Part shown: piece by piece, positions 35,276 through 47,400 of the stretch
Numbering within the stretch: the stretch's first letter is position 1
Layout: the number at the start of each line of letters is the position of its first letter
Assembly: GCF_032362555.1 (NCBI RefSeq)
Contig: NC_083525.1
Coordinates: 1,969,501 to 2,033,500 of the forward strand
DNA: 64,000 nucleotides
Source: Amyelois transitella
Lineage: Eukaryota; Arthropoda; Insecta; Lepidoptera; Pyralidae
Direction: 5' to 3'
Translations under genes and position numbers: made by a program
Notes under the pieces: model-generated
Database searches by the model: none
Seen by the model: the letters and a program-made list of their open reading frames with translations, nothing else
Told to the model about the DNA's origin: nothing

Positions 35276-36214
35276 AGCTATCTCATAAAATCTTAATCCT
35301 TCAATTTGTATATTATTATAGTAGCTATAACTCGAACAATCTATGCAATTCTAGCAACTTCCATTACCTCTTACACTAATAAAGGGTGGTGTTTGCATGA
35401 ACGTCACAGTTATTTGAACATTGTTTTGCTCTTCAACTCTTCATCTTCGTATTATTCCTTTTATATGTTACACCGATGTGTTTTTTCTTTTGGCGCGAAA
35501 ATATTTGAGCAGTTGAGCCAATCAGAGCGCCCCATTTAAATGCGCGAACTGAACTGTCCGCTATTGTACTACCATTATGAGCAAGATAGCTGGAGACATT
35601 TTGTTTTTGGATTTTAAGTTTAACGTTCTTGTATTAAAGTTGTTATTTTATTGACTTTTCATTTGGTTGGTTTCGACAGTTTATACTTAAGCATTTATCT
35701 AGACTTTTCAAGCTAAACTCATTGGTAAATATAAATTGTTCTTGACCTGTTAATGTGCGATATTGTGTTATAGTGACAATACAAACTCTTTTAAGTGTTA
35801 ACTTTTAAAAGGAATTAAATTTAGAATAGTAACATTATCATATGTATATCCATTACAAAACTGCACTAATTATAAACAGTGAACATTGTGAAAACAACTT
35901 AATTCATAAATACCTTAGTAACACCAAATAGTTTGGATAGATTCTCAAAGCGGAATAGTCACAGAAATATTAGATAGGTAAGAAAGTACTTATATTTAAC
36001 GCTATAAAAGTGACAAGTTTTTAATTGCAAAGTGATAGGTACTTAGTACATAAGAATTCCGGCCAAGCCCGAGTCGGGCCAGCGCATCAAGGGTTCCGTA
36101 AAAACGCGCATTCTCTCTACTAAAATACGAACCTATATTTACATTAAACATATACTCGTATATACAAATACACATTATATATTGTATTTGTTCATGTTTG
36201 TTTGCAAAGGCAAG

Positions 36215-36435
36215 GAAGGCCTAGACAGATGTACCTTGATTAAATCGGAGACGGTCTAGCAAAAGGTCAAGTCAAGAGTACCCGAAAGCTTGCATGAAGA
36301 GAGTTTCATGACTACCCACACTTCATAAGTGGAAGAAGCGAAACAAGTATGCAGGCATCGTGGAAAGTGGAAAGGTGTGGTATTCGCCTACCCCTCCGGG
36401 AAAGAGGCGTGACTTATGTATGTATGTATGTGTAA
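36215..36435 (+). mobile_element. RTE tail, diverged subfamily
   Basis: Related to the copy at 24340. It contains GTACCTTGATTAAATCGGAG and ends CCCTCCGGGAAAGAGGCGTG and (TATG)n. A roughly 30-base insertion interrupts the CATGAAGAGAGTT region. Confidence 0.65.
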
Positions 36436-37166
36436 ATTATGTTTCTATTTTATTTTGTTGATAGTATAAACATTTTATCTTTCATTCAAAACTAAAATTC
36501 AACATGTAGTTTGATAGACACTGACACTGAAAACAATGTGATTCGAATCCGGTTTCTTTTCGTACGGAACCCTGATTGAATGAGGTAAATAGTGTCGTTA
36601 TAGTTATGAACTATTATTATATATTGTAACATATTATCTTGAAACTTATAGCTATGTAGATAATTGATATGGTGTTTTAGAGAAAACGTGGCACTTTTCA
36701 ACTGATTTCACATAATAAAAATTGTAACTGACTGATGTTTGTACCTGAAAGATATTGACGAAAAGTTGATATGGAGGATATAAGTATATAAGGGGAATAG
36801 AAGCCAAAAATTTGATTTTTAGACTATCCGTCTGTATGTCTGTACTCGCATCATGCGAAAACTACTGCTCCGATTTGTATACGGTTTTCTCAGATGTGTT
36901 AGGTTCGATTCAACTTAAAAACTGTTATAGGTATAAAAACTACTCCCGCCACCCCCGTAAGGGTAAAACAGGGAGTCAGATATTTCAGTGAACTTTTACC
37001 GCGAGCCAAGTCGTGGACAACAGCTAGTATATAATAAATAATAGTGTTTAAGTAGTAAGTGTAGAAATGCGTGGTATTAGCTGATGACATGGCAAGCGAT
37101 TCCCTCGTCTGCTCCGTCGTCAGGCGGCGGCGCAAGCGCAGTCAGCTGCGTCGCCGTAGCCCTTCG

Positions 37167-40100
37167 CTAGGATCTGTGGCGGGCCGCTTCTCCTAGGAAT
37201 ATATTAGAAGAAAAATTATACACCTTTAGGTTTTTAACTAGTGTTGCCGAATTATCGATAGTTTTACAATCGATAGAGAAAATTATTTCGATATTTTGAT
37301 AGTATCAAATTCATACATTATACAGGCGATCTACCCCACCAGGCGATATAGACGTGATTATATGTATGTATGTATATGTATACAGGCGATAGTCAAAAAT
37401 AATTGTGACGCCGCTTATAATTGGATTTCATTCCTTCACTCCTTTACACTTCTAAAAGGTTTAACTCAGGATTCGTCGTAGTTAGGAATTTAATATAAAA
37501 AATAAATACCTCGCCGTAAGCGCAGCTCCAAAGCAGTCTGCGATGCAAGCGCTGCGCACAACGCGGTTGCCAGTCCCGCCAGCTGCGCACGCACACAAAA
37601 TAATTGTCTCGCCGCGCAGGCTAGGGCCAGCCCCGCGTGGCGAGCTGCTAAAGTCACCGACCAAGGGCCGCGCCAGCCTGGACCGCCTATGCAGAGTCCT
37701 GCCTGAAAATTAAAAAAAAAAACTTGTCATTTCATTTCATATTGCGAGTTATGTTCTAGTCTTCGAAATAAACGTGCTACGTAGGTATTTTGTTTAAAAA
37801 ATGTATTGTTTATTTTACACACTGGTTGGCCGCTTATGAAAAAGAAATAATTTTAAGAGACGAAAAAGTACGATCGTCTTTTGTTAATTTTCACAATAAT
37901 GATTTAATTCGCAATAAATTAAGATTATTTTTATGTTTTAAGATTTTATTATAGTTTTTTTTTACCCACACAGTATTTTATTTTACATCGCGGCTTAATT
38001 ATATAAACATACTTAATATATGTAATTAACATCGATCTATCTATATAGTGCCCTTACAATTATCGTCAATTGGCGCCGGTTGCATTCTCAATTGGTTCTA
38101 TCCGTGGTCCATCTAAGTATAATCCCAATCTAGGAGTAAGCGTCTGTATTCTATGATGTCAGTAATTACACGAAGCGACTACCATTGACTGACGGTTATA
38201 TTCTTTGTCAATAGAATGGATTGGACGTGGAATAAATCCAGCGTGGCTTTCATGTACTTATTATAATAAAAAAGTGCTTCGTTGCTTTGAGGTTATGTAC
38301 CTATTTTAAATCTATCCTATCTTAAAGCCAAATAGCTGAACGTGGCCTATCAGTCTTTACAAGACTGTAGGCTCTGTCCACCCCGCAAGGGATATAGACG
38401 TGATTACATGTATGTATGTATTTACATCTATTGTGTACCTGTAAGACATCCCACAATGCAGCGCAGGCGCCCCAAGCCGCCGCAGCGACAGCCGGCAAAG
38501 CCAAGTCCGTCCTAGCTGCGCGCCATCTTAACAACGCTAGCATCAAAGACGCGTGCGCAGCGGCGCCGCCAGCTGTTAACGCGCCTCTGCGACCTCTCGC
38601 GGCCGCCATGCTGAGAGTAGCCGCGGCCAGGGCTTGGAGGCAGCCGGCGCCGAATAAAGCGCGCCATGCGCAACTCCAGCCGCCGACGCAGACTCCGTAC
38701 CACTGGGAAGTACAATACATACATAAAAACACGCCTCTTTCCCGGAGGGGTCGGCAGAGACTAACGCTTTCCACTTGCCACGATCTCTGTAGAAGTACAA
38801 TTTTAGTGTAAATAGGGTATGTTAATATGGTTCGGTCATGTGGAGGGGATGAATGAAAGCAGGTTGACTTAGCAGATATACAAGGAGAGTGTGGAGGGAA
38901 AGGTCGGAGTGGGAAGACGTAGACGAACGTATCTTGATCAAATTAAGGATGGTGATGATGGTAAAGGGTCAGGTCAAAAGTACCCGAGACCGCCGAGCTT
39001 GCATGAAGAGAGTTATGAATGTGGATGAAGCGAAGGAAGTATGCAGAGATCGTGGCAAGTGGAAAGAGGTAGTCTCTGCCTGTCCCTCCGGGAAAGAGGA
39101 GTGATTTTATATATGCATGATAGCGTTGGTAATTCGGTAGGTCAATTTGTCCTAAACTTTGGCAAAAATGGCAAATCATAGTAAGAAAGTAAGTAGGTAT
39201 ATTGTTCACTACAGGAGTACATTACAAATATAAAACGGTAAAAGGTGGGCTTATCCTTAAGTGGGATCTCTTCCAGCCAACCTGACAATAAGAGGATCGC
39301 ATACAAAATTGAGGCAAGGGTGAACAACAGTTACATATGTAAATATTCCTAAACTAAGTATTAAAAGAAGGCTTTCCAAAGAAGGTGTGATGATGTGTAG
39401 GTAGGTACTTTGCACGTCGTGAAAAGGTTTCGCATAGTATTTTAAGTTAGTCGTCATTCGTGACTGGGAATCTTACTTGTGATGGCGTCAAAACCATATT
39501 GTAATAAAGTAATTCTTAATTAAGTAATTGAGATAGTTGGCTCTGTCTACCCCGTAAGGAATAAAGACGTGTTTATATGTATATGAAATTCTTAATATTA
39601 ATTTCATTGATATATTACCAATTGATTGCCAGTGTGGAGGGAAAGGTCGGAGTGGGAAGACCTAGACGAACGTATCTTGATCAAATTAAGGATGTCCTGG
39701 TAAAGGGTCAGGTCAAAAGTACCCGAAACCGCCGAGCTTGCATGAAGAGAGTTATGAATGTGGATGAAGCGAAGGAAATATGCAGAGATCGTGGCAAGTG
39801 GAAAGAGGTAGTCTCTGCCTACCCCTCCGGGAAAGAGGCGTGATTTTATGTATGTATGTTCATTGCCATGATAACACAATAAACACTCACCTTAATATAA
39901 GAAGTATAAATAAATCCCTGTTGTAGCCCTATGAAGAGCCCCATGGGGGCCCCCAGCAGCGCCCTGGGGTCCCTCACCACCGACCGCGCGTCGGGGGGCG
40001 GCGCGGGGGTCGACGTCGCTCCGTACACCCCTAGGCCTGAAATAGCACAAAATTACTGAAGTATTATTAACACTATCAATCTTAACTACGTTAAAATGTT

Positions 40101-42625
40101 TTGCTTAAGTTCGTAAAGATATAATTTTTATTAAAGTAATACTAAATGTATTAAATTAAGTAAACATTAATAAAAAAAACAATGAGTTTGTGTTATGTTA
40201 TCTAATCGCCCATTAAATTGCATATAGAATAGACTAGATTTCTTTTCAATATTGGACACAAGGTATCACTTATTGACGTCATATTACTTAAATCTTATTA
40301 TATCTACTTACGACCACTGTCAAAGCGCATGTGTAGAAGAAGCGGTGGAACAAACTACTCTGCAGAGTTTCATTATTTTTTAATTTACCGAATAAGTAAA
40401 TCCTTAATTGGGTTTAAAGTTTTGGCCCCTTCGTAATTACTTGCAGCTATTACAATTCTTCTTTGTCGTTACCTTTTCCCACTTTTTACGTGGGGTCGGC
40501 ACAGTATGTTAGTTTTTTCCAATTACTTCTGTCACTTGCCATCTCACTGGTTTCCCCATCCTTTCTACTCATACACTCCTTTACGCTATCCATCCATTTC
40601 TTTTTATTCACAATTATTTAAAAAATCCTACAAAATGAATTAATTCACCTATTAAATCAACCATAACCTTTATTAAATTCAGATGGCTGTCTTTTCCTCT
40701 GCATTACATGTAAGCAGAATAGTTCAATTACAAAATATTTTATTACGAAAATGTCTAAATGCAAACATTGTATTCATAAGCTTACAGACAGGGTATGCTT
40801 TATATGAATACCTCTTAAATTACAAACTCTTTCTTAAACTCTCGATATTATGTTGCTATCTAAAAATTAAGAGACCAAAAGATGAAAGAGAGAGAGAGAA
40901 GATAACAAACCTATAGACATAAGAGCCACTGATGCCCACACAGCCACCAGGATTCGTCTCCCGGCCGCGCTCAGCACTGTTCCGGAGAGTAAGGGCATAC
41001 TGGGGCAGCCTGCTGCGCCGCATGTTTGCTCCTGAATGAAGAAACAGTAATGATTTTGCTGAAATTAAGAAGGAAGGACTTGGAAAACTAAAGTAGCTAT
41101 CCCACCAATTATACGAGCTGGAAAAGGAGGAGAAGTCTGCTGCTCTCGCGTTTGATTTCAAATTGCTACTTTCTTGACAAAATCTTTTTAGTGTCTCTCT
41201 AGTTTTGTATTACTCACATTCAATAAGTGACTGATAAAAAGGTACAGTTCAAAAGAAGTTTGAAGCCAATGATTTTGTATGTTAACTATACATTGAACCT
41301 TGTTGACCACAGAATTGTACATATTTAAGACGACGTAACGATACAAAAACGTATTAAATCCTCTCACCTCATACTCATCTTCTAAAAAGTAATCTTCTTG
41401 CGGGGGCCACCTCGACAGCGTCGCGTTCGTAGGAGCTACCACTTCTGGTGATGACATCATATCTTCAGGCCATATCATCAACGCTCCTCCGAGCAGCAAC
41501 GATCCAAACACCAGCCCCAAATCTTGAGCCGCGCGGAGAGCTCTCAACGCTCTTCTTAAAGCTATCTTCCTTCTCGCTTCATCACCAGCAGATTGAGCTA
41601 ACGACGTCGCCGAAGCAGACAGAGCCAACGACATCGGAGATAAAGTTATTCCACATAGTGCATACAAAGGAAGTAGAACCGACAAAGGCGTGGCTACCGT
41701 GTGAGCTGTTAAGAGAATAAAAACTAATATATGAGCTACGCTTATCACAATTCTTGCACCGGTCTTTTGAAGTATTAAGGGCGAGAATGGAGCAACTATT
41801 GCTGCGACAGCGTGCATTATTGCGAGGGGTATAGCGGCTGCTTCGGCTCCAGCGAAGGCTGTGAAAGGGAGTAATGCGGTAGCGCAGAGACCGCTGGAGA
41901 GGCAAAGAAGAGTGAATCTCGTGACGATAGGCTTTGGAACTTTTGGAGGCTGCCTCGCGATGAGTTTGCGGACAGATGCGGCTCCGACTGACGACGCTGC
42001 AGAGTCTCTTCGTCGGGGCACCACCACAGGGGCAGCTACCCTGAGCGGCGTTTTGGGCTTCGGCTTCTTCCACAGCCATTCTTTCTTGTATATTGTACTT
42101 ACGGGTATCTGTACAAGAAAAGACTTTGCTGCTTTATTACAGGTCAATTTCAGGTCTGTTTGAAGACTGTATTTGTTGAGTGTAATCTGTGGACGCAGAC
42201 ATTTAGTTATCAATTCAGTTTATCTTCTCTCTTGGATACGTTGAGAAAGATCACATTTCAAATCAGCAAACTAAGGAAGCTGCTTCCGCCAGCTTGCTAG
42301 CGAATACCGTATTGATACTGAGTGTATTTGCTCGAATTCCTTACCCGCGTCTCTCTTGATCGAACAATATAGGAATTGTAAGGTAAGAGTGAATGAAATA
42401 TTATTTGAAACTGAGATCAGGCAGATTCGGGTGAAATTACCAATTCAAAAGAAACTTGTAAACCGGTACAAGGTTGGTACGGAGCGTGCCGTCTGCTCTA
42501 GTAGACTGTCTGACTGTTACCTGAGGTATAAGGGTTCTGTGCCGATGCGGATCCGACACGGTCCGAGCCGCGGTCCGACTCGCGGTCGGGCGCGAGCGTT
42601 CCGTCAGATCTGGTAGGCTGCCCAT
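37167..42625 (-). CDS. UNC93-like multi-pass membrane protein (last exon uncertain)
   Basis: Coding exons on the minus strand are 42625-42521, 42108-41368, 41031-40911, 40036-39891, 38702-38439 and 37702-37510. All have GT-AG borders and agreeing phases, giving 523 codons before the last exon. That exon must start in phase 1 and probably lies within 37192-37117; I could not fix its acceptor, since two choices give short tails. The start at 42625 is chosen because that exon ends in phase 0 and fits the next; upstream exons cannot be excluded. Roughly eleven hydrophobic segments are visible, two in the first long block (FTLLCLSSGLCATALLPFTA, AIMHAVAAIVAPFSPLI). The GLFIGLQQGFIYTSYIK block followed by WYGVCVGGWSCAW is typical of the UNC93 branch of the major facilitator superfamily. 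Members include ion-channel regulators and trafficking chaperones; this one is strongly diverged and unusually alanine-rich in its second half. Substrate and partner are unknown. Confidence 0.75.
37319..37392 (+). mobile_element. Short 5'-truncated Rep-A insertion with target-site duplication
   Basis: TATACAGGCGAT lies at about 37319-37330 and again near 37379-37390, enclosing only the last roughly 48 bases of Rep-A (CTACCCCACC to the TATG run). It is located in the presumed last intron of the UNC93-like gene. Confidence 0.8.
38090..38190 (-). repeat. Rep-C fragment
   Basis: A diverged reverse copy (GGTTGCATTCTCAATTGG, TTACACGAAGCGACTACC) within the UNC93-like gene. Confidence 0.4.
38322..38435 (+). 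mobile_element. Rep-A 3' fragment next to UNC93-like exon 5
   Basis: Its (TATG)n end lies only a few bases from the exon donor at 38438/38437 on the opposite strand, so the start of that intron is Rep-A sequence. Confidence 0.65.
38708..38800 (-). mobile_element. RTE tail inserted beside the UNC93-like exon-5 acceptor
   Basis: AAGTACAAT occurs at 38708-38716 and 38792-38800, bracketing a 75-base RTE 3' end. On the gene's strand this puts the insertion about 6-15 bases before the exon that starts at 38702, so the intron end was split and duplicated. Confidence 0.8.
38825..39115 (+). mobile_element. RTE tail, longer copy
   Basis: It starts further upstream than most copies (ATGGTTCGGTCATGTGGAGG, encoding WFGHVEGMNESR) and ends GGAGTGATTTTATATATG. 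A short GGTGATGATGG replacement interrupts the KDVLV region. It lies inside a UNC93-like intron. Confidence 0.7.
39535..39860 (+). mobile_element. Rep-A end followed by RTE tail
   Basis: 39535-39590 is a Rep-A 3' end. 39633-39860 is a well-preserved RTE tail from SVEGKVGVGRPRRTYL to YPSGKEA, with (TATG)n. Both are within a UNC93-like intron about 30 bases from the exon at 40036-39891. Confidence 0.75.
40215..40350 (+). repeat. Repeat with TATCACTTATTGACGTCA
   Basis: Forward copy of the repeat also seen at 26165, extended here through GTAGAAGAAGCGGTGGAAC. The same two blocks occur reversed at 49395-49520. Confidence 0.5.
40485..40615 (-). repeat. Repeat with ACGTGGGGTCGGCACAGTAT
   Basis: Second copy of the repeat at 35140. 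It lies in a UNC93-like intron. Confidence 0.45.
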
Positions 42626-45600
42626 GCGACCGTGTGGTCCGCCAAGAGGTGCGTCACTCTCGCGTCGATTGATCCTTCATGCCTGTGAATTATATTAATC
42701 TCGACTTTATCCCTTAAAGGGTAGACAGTCTTAATAAACACTACAGGGCCGAGTGAACACTGAACCTCACTTCACTTTCCAACATCCAGAAAAAAATGGT
42801 CTTTGAAACTTTTGGCTACTGGCTCTGACTATCCCAGATCGAATTATGTGGCATGTGTGTGTATGTCTGTTCATCGTATCATATATAAATCAACAAATTG
42901 TCATGCAAAACTTTAAAAATCTATTACATGAACAATGTAGCAATTTATTTATTCATTCATATAATCACGTCTTTACCCCTTGGGAGGAAGACAGAGCCAA
43001 AGTCTTGAAAGACTGGTATTTATAAAGCGGTATATCATCGATTTCGTCGCAGCCTGTTGAATGTTCAAGTTGTTTTGTTACCCAGAAAAAAGCGATAAAG
43101 AGTTCATATTCTTGAATTCCCTAAAGTCATCTAATGTTTTTTCTCTCGAGAGCATGAAATCCTACTTACGTAAAACAAAATGGTTATGATATTTTACGAT
43201 TATCCTTAATCTGACTCAGCTCGAATCATAGAAAAAATTATATCAAGGCCAAATTCTTGTTTGTTCTTATAATATCCTGCAACTCGATATAATATAAAAG
43301 CGAAAGTTTTTTTAAATTATTTTATTTGGATACAAGTACAATTTAAGTAACATCGGATAACGATGAACCTGTAGAAGTTATGAAACTGATGTAAGGATGT
43401 GTGGATGTATTTTCTTTATTTTTTTCTTTGACATTCCAATATGTCTCAATAATAATTAAAATTAAATTAAATTAAAAATTTGTTTATTTTCTCTCCACAT
43501 AGGTGAATATAGGTAAGTACAGACTTCTGTTGTAAAACTAATAGTGGAGAGAACTGGTGCTTGACTAGGTAGGATTAAACCTCCTGTATTACAAGTCACC
43601 TAGCTCTCTCACACCTAACGATACGATAATAAGGGTTTGATTTCAAATGAAACCTTTTCCGATTAAGCAATTTATATTTTAATGAAAATCGGTTAAGTCA
43701 TTAAGTTCGAAATCCTGAGCTTTTTTACATTTTTAATGCTTTACTGTTAAAGTGAGGAGTTAAAAAAAGGAGAAAAGATTATTATATAAAAATTGTAGAA
43801 ATTAAAAAGAATATGTGAATATTTTATGCTAAAATCATTTAATGATTTTTATTTTCTATTAGATTTTATACAGATAAAATTTAGAAAATACTTATACTTA
43901 TTTCATTCCTACTTTAACCTAAAAAAGAAACATAAAATTTGTTTCACATTCATCACGAAAACACATAAAATTCCCTGCTCTAACGTGTTAAAACATTCAC
44001 TTCACAACTCCTTTTGAAGTCGGTGAAAATAGACGATCGAACTACTATTATACACACTCTACTTACCTCACAATGCAACTAGATCGCCACAGAATATATC
44101 ACAGTTATACAAATATATTTAACACTACCTTATCATTGTTATTTTTGTGAATATTGTTTTACACTGTTACGTTTTGGGATATGTTTTTTTTTAAAGATAT
44201 GTTATTGTCTGGGCTTGCGTATTGTTTTTGCGTAGTACGGGAGGTCACGACGTTTAGAGATAGACTGAATATTTTGTAGGTGTGTTGCTGGGGTGACAAC
44301 ATTACACGTTATCCCGATTTTTTAAAATTTTTAATACACACAGATACATATATAACGTATTTACTCTTTATCCATGACATTGTCGTTTGTTTGTTTGTGT
44401 TTGTATGTAAAAACTTTATTGCACAAAAATTTACACAGTTACAGTACATTATTATTATTATTTATTATTATTAAACTTAGATATTTTTAAAATTACATAC
44501 ATTTAACTGCTACAGTGCAACAAAAACCATAATATGTAGGTTTGAACGTACACTGGCACTCATCGTTGAACATCCATAAGATGTAGGTAGTTTTACAAAT
44601 GCAATGCTACGCATCGCACCCAGCAAAATACAAGTGAAGAATGTCTCGGTACCACACGAGGTGAATTATGCTTGCTGAATTATAAAAGAAATAAACATAG
44701 TTATAAAAGAAATAAATCACTTGCAATGGCTTGTGTTTTTAATGTTATTTAGAAAATCTATAATTATCAAATGTGTATGAAGAAGAGGTGTGCAAAATGG
44801 TATATATTATTTTTCTTCAAATTATATAAATTTACGCACCATATACCTACCTACTGACTAAAATATTGTGAGTCCCATGGGGAAGATTGTCGATGCAGTT
44901 AAAGTTGAAAAGTTCACAATCAAATAAACAAAATTATCAGATCGTGACAAGTAAAAAGATATAGTCTTCGCCTATCCCTGCATACTTTTTTCGCTTCATC
45001 CACATTTGTAGCTCTTTTCATGCAAACTCGTCGGTTCCGGTTAATCTTGACCTGACCTTTTGCCAGAACGTCTCGGATTTGATCAAGGTACGTTCTCTTT
45101 ATACTATAGTATAAAAGTATGTTTAAGTTGGTAATACAACTATTGGAACACAGCGATTCGTTCTAAAACAAATTTCATGTTCAAAATTTTACAATCTTGG
45201 TCACCCCACTAGGGAGGCATAGAAACGCGAGGGTCAGGCCAATCGGCGCATGCGCGTTCCCCCGGTCCAGACATTCAGAGGCTGCCATGGCCGCATTGAG
45301 TACAGCCACCCTCACATCATGTTACTCAACCTTATTACATCTTTTTAAGACCAACGCAAACAAAATTTTTAAAATATGACTTTTTAAGTTTCTGTCTGTC
45401 TGTCTGTATGTTTTTACTCGTATCACGCAAAAACTATTGCTCTAATTTGAATGCCATCTCTTATGACTTGGTTCAAATTAAAAGATGATATGCAAACGTT
45501 TCTCTCTCCACCCTTCTGAGAGGGCAATAAAGAGGATTAGATGTTTTTGCATTGAGATTGTCAGTAACTTTTTCTGCTAACGGAGTTGCGGGCATCAGCT

Positions 45601-45664
45601 AGTACATACATAAAGTCAAGCCTATTTCCTGGAGGAGTAGGCAGAGACTACATCTTACCAAAGG

Positions 45665-46330
45665 CGAGGTAGAGAGAGCCAACGCTTTTGAAAAGTTGAA
45701 AGGCCACGTTCAGCTGTATGACACAATGGCATTGAAAATCAAATAGTTACAGGTTGCTAGCTCATTGCCAAAGAAGAATCACAAGTTTCTTAGTTTGTTT
45801 GTTTGTAAACTCTTTATCGCACATAAAAAGATATATACATACATACATAAAATCACGCCTCTTTCCCGGAGGGGTAGGCAGAGACTACCTCTTTCCACTT
45901 GCCACGATCTCTGCATACTTCCTTCGCTTCATCCACATTCATAACTCTCTTCATACAAGCTCGGCGGTTTCGGGTACTTTTGACCTGACCCTTAAAGATG
46001 TATAACAAATTACAAAACAGTCATACGATTTAGGAGATTATGTACCATGACGGACTTATCCCAATTGGAATTTCTTCCAGTCAACATGCATAATCACGTC
46101 TATATCCCTTGCGAGGTAGACAGAGCCGACAGTCTTGAAAAGCCTGATCGGCCACGCTCAGCTAGTTTGACTTAATGATAGAATTGAGATTCAAATAGCG
46201 ACAGGTTGATAGCCCGTCGCCTAAAAAAATAGTATCCCAAGTGTACAAGCCTATCCCTTAGTCCATGGAAAAGAGATGGAGTGGTCCTATTCTTTTTTTT
46301 TCTATTTGTGCCGTTATCCACACGACACAG
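45665..46330 (-). mobile_element. Nested cluster: Rep-A, Rep-H split by RTE tail, Rep-A
   Basis: A diverged Rep-A (45665-45795) is followed by Rep-H (CTCTTTATCGCACATAAAAA), interrupted at about 45836-45996 by an RTE tail. Rep-H resumes (ATTACAAAACAGTC to GGAATTTCTTCCAGTCAAC). A nearly full Rep-A follows at 46085-46330. Confidence 0.65.
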
Positions 46331-47235
46331 TCAATCAAAATATAAATGAAAATCCAAAATCAGAAAGGCAGCGCACATAAAAAGCATTGAGGATACTTTA
46401 TAATAATTAATTAATTTAGTCTTTCCCTTCATTGACTTGTACAATCTGCGCAAGAGCAGCCGGCACACGCTATATTTTTCCTTCATCACTAGCCCAGCGG
46501 GGAAAGCCAACCTTATTGTAATATAGGCGAGTTTGTACTGAATTCGGGTAACATGATAAGTAGTCGACTGTACAGTCTGCTTCACATCAAGGCCCGCAAA
46601 TTTACTGTAACATAGCTTCTATTACAATGACGTTACGTATCACAGAGTTAGTTTGAAAGGTGTTGCTTAGCGAATTGAAGATATCAATAAATGAGACATG
46701 TGTCTGGTATAGACACAATTTTATTGTCTATACTAGGTTTAGCGCGCGGATTCGACTGCGAATTATTACCGAAGTACTTTGTATGAGGCAAAGTCTCTTC
46801 CCGCGTCTCTCCCTATGTCTTTACGTAGGCTTAGATCTTTAAAACTACGCGGCGAATTTTGATGCAGTTTTTTGAATAGAGCGATTATGGAGGAAGTTTG
46901 TATAAATGCTACTCGTGTGAAACCGGGGCGGAAGGCTAGTTTTTAAATAAATAAATTGTTATAAAAAAAATAAAAAATAAACGATAAAAAAGAAAATCAT
47001 GTATCAATTGAACGTGAGATACTAAAAATTGTCAAAAAAAAAATTAAATATCTTTTTAATTGTACTTACGTACGCTGTCCCGTTTCAAGTCCTAATAAAA
47101 AGCGAAACAGCAATGGTTTTTCGCGCGATAAAAATGGCGTCGCGCGTGACATGCTAAGGCGGCAAGTCAGTCTTATGACTTTTAGGTCTGTCTATCGCAT
47201 AATGTTCGTGCAAATTTAAAAGTTACAAATAGAAA

Positions 47236-47400
47236 TACATACATAAAATCACGCCTCTTTCCCGGAGGCGTAGGCAGAGACTACCTCTTTCCACATGCCA
47301 CGATCTCTGCACACTTCCTTCGCTTCATTCACATTCATAACTCTCTTCATGCAAGCTCGGCGGTTTCGGGTACTCTTGACCTGACCCTTTACCAGGAGCT
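47236..47400 (-). mobile_element. RTE tail
   Basis: Starts at (CATA)n and AAATCACGCCTCTTTCCCGG and stops at TTTACCAGGA. TACAAATAGAAATA-like sequence lies on the left side and TTTCTATTTGTAAC lies near 47488, in inverted orientation. Confidence 0.7.

Larger units (their letters stand above)
32850..37100. other. Intergenic stretch
   Basis: Repeats are listed separately (33768-34135, 34680-34835, 35140-35275, 36215-36435, 36825-37030). The remainder, including 34100-34600 and 35300-36050, is AT-rich without a convincing gene. ORFs of 60-113 codons here have no recognisable family and unbiased composition. Confidence 0.5.

Noticed and set aside
38416-38811. 131-codon ORF on the plus strand
   Set aside because: It is the antisense of the UNC93-like exon 5 and an RTE tail. 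The GC-rich exon keeps both strands open.
41582-42163. ORFs of 100-165 codons overlapping the long UNC93-like exon in other frames
   Set aside because: Shadows of the GC-rich coding exon. They lack family features, and splice borders fit only the UNC93-like frame.
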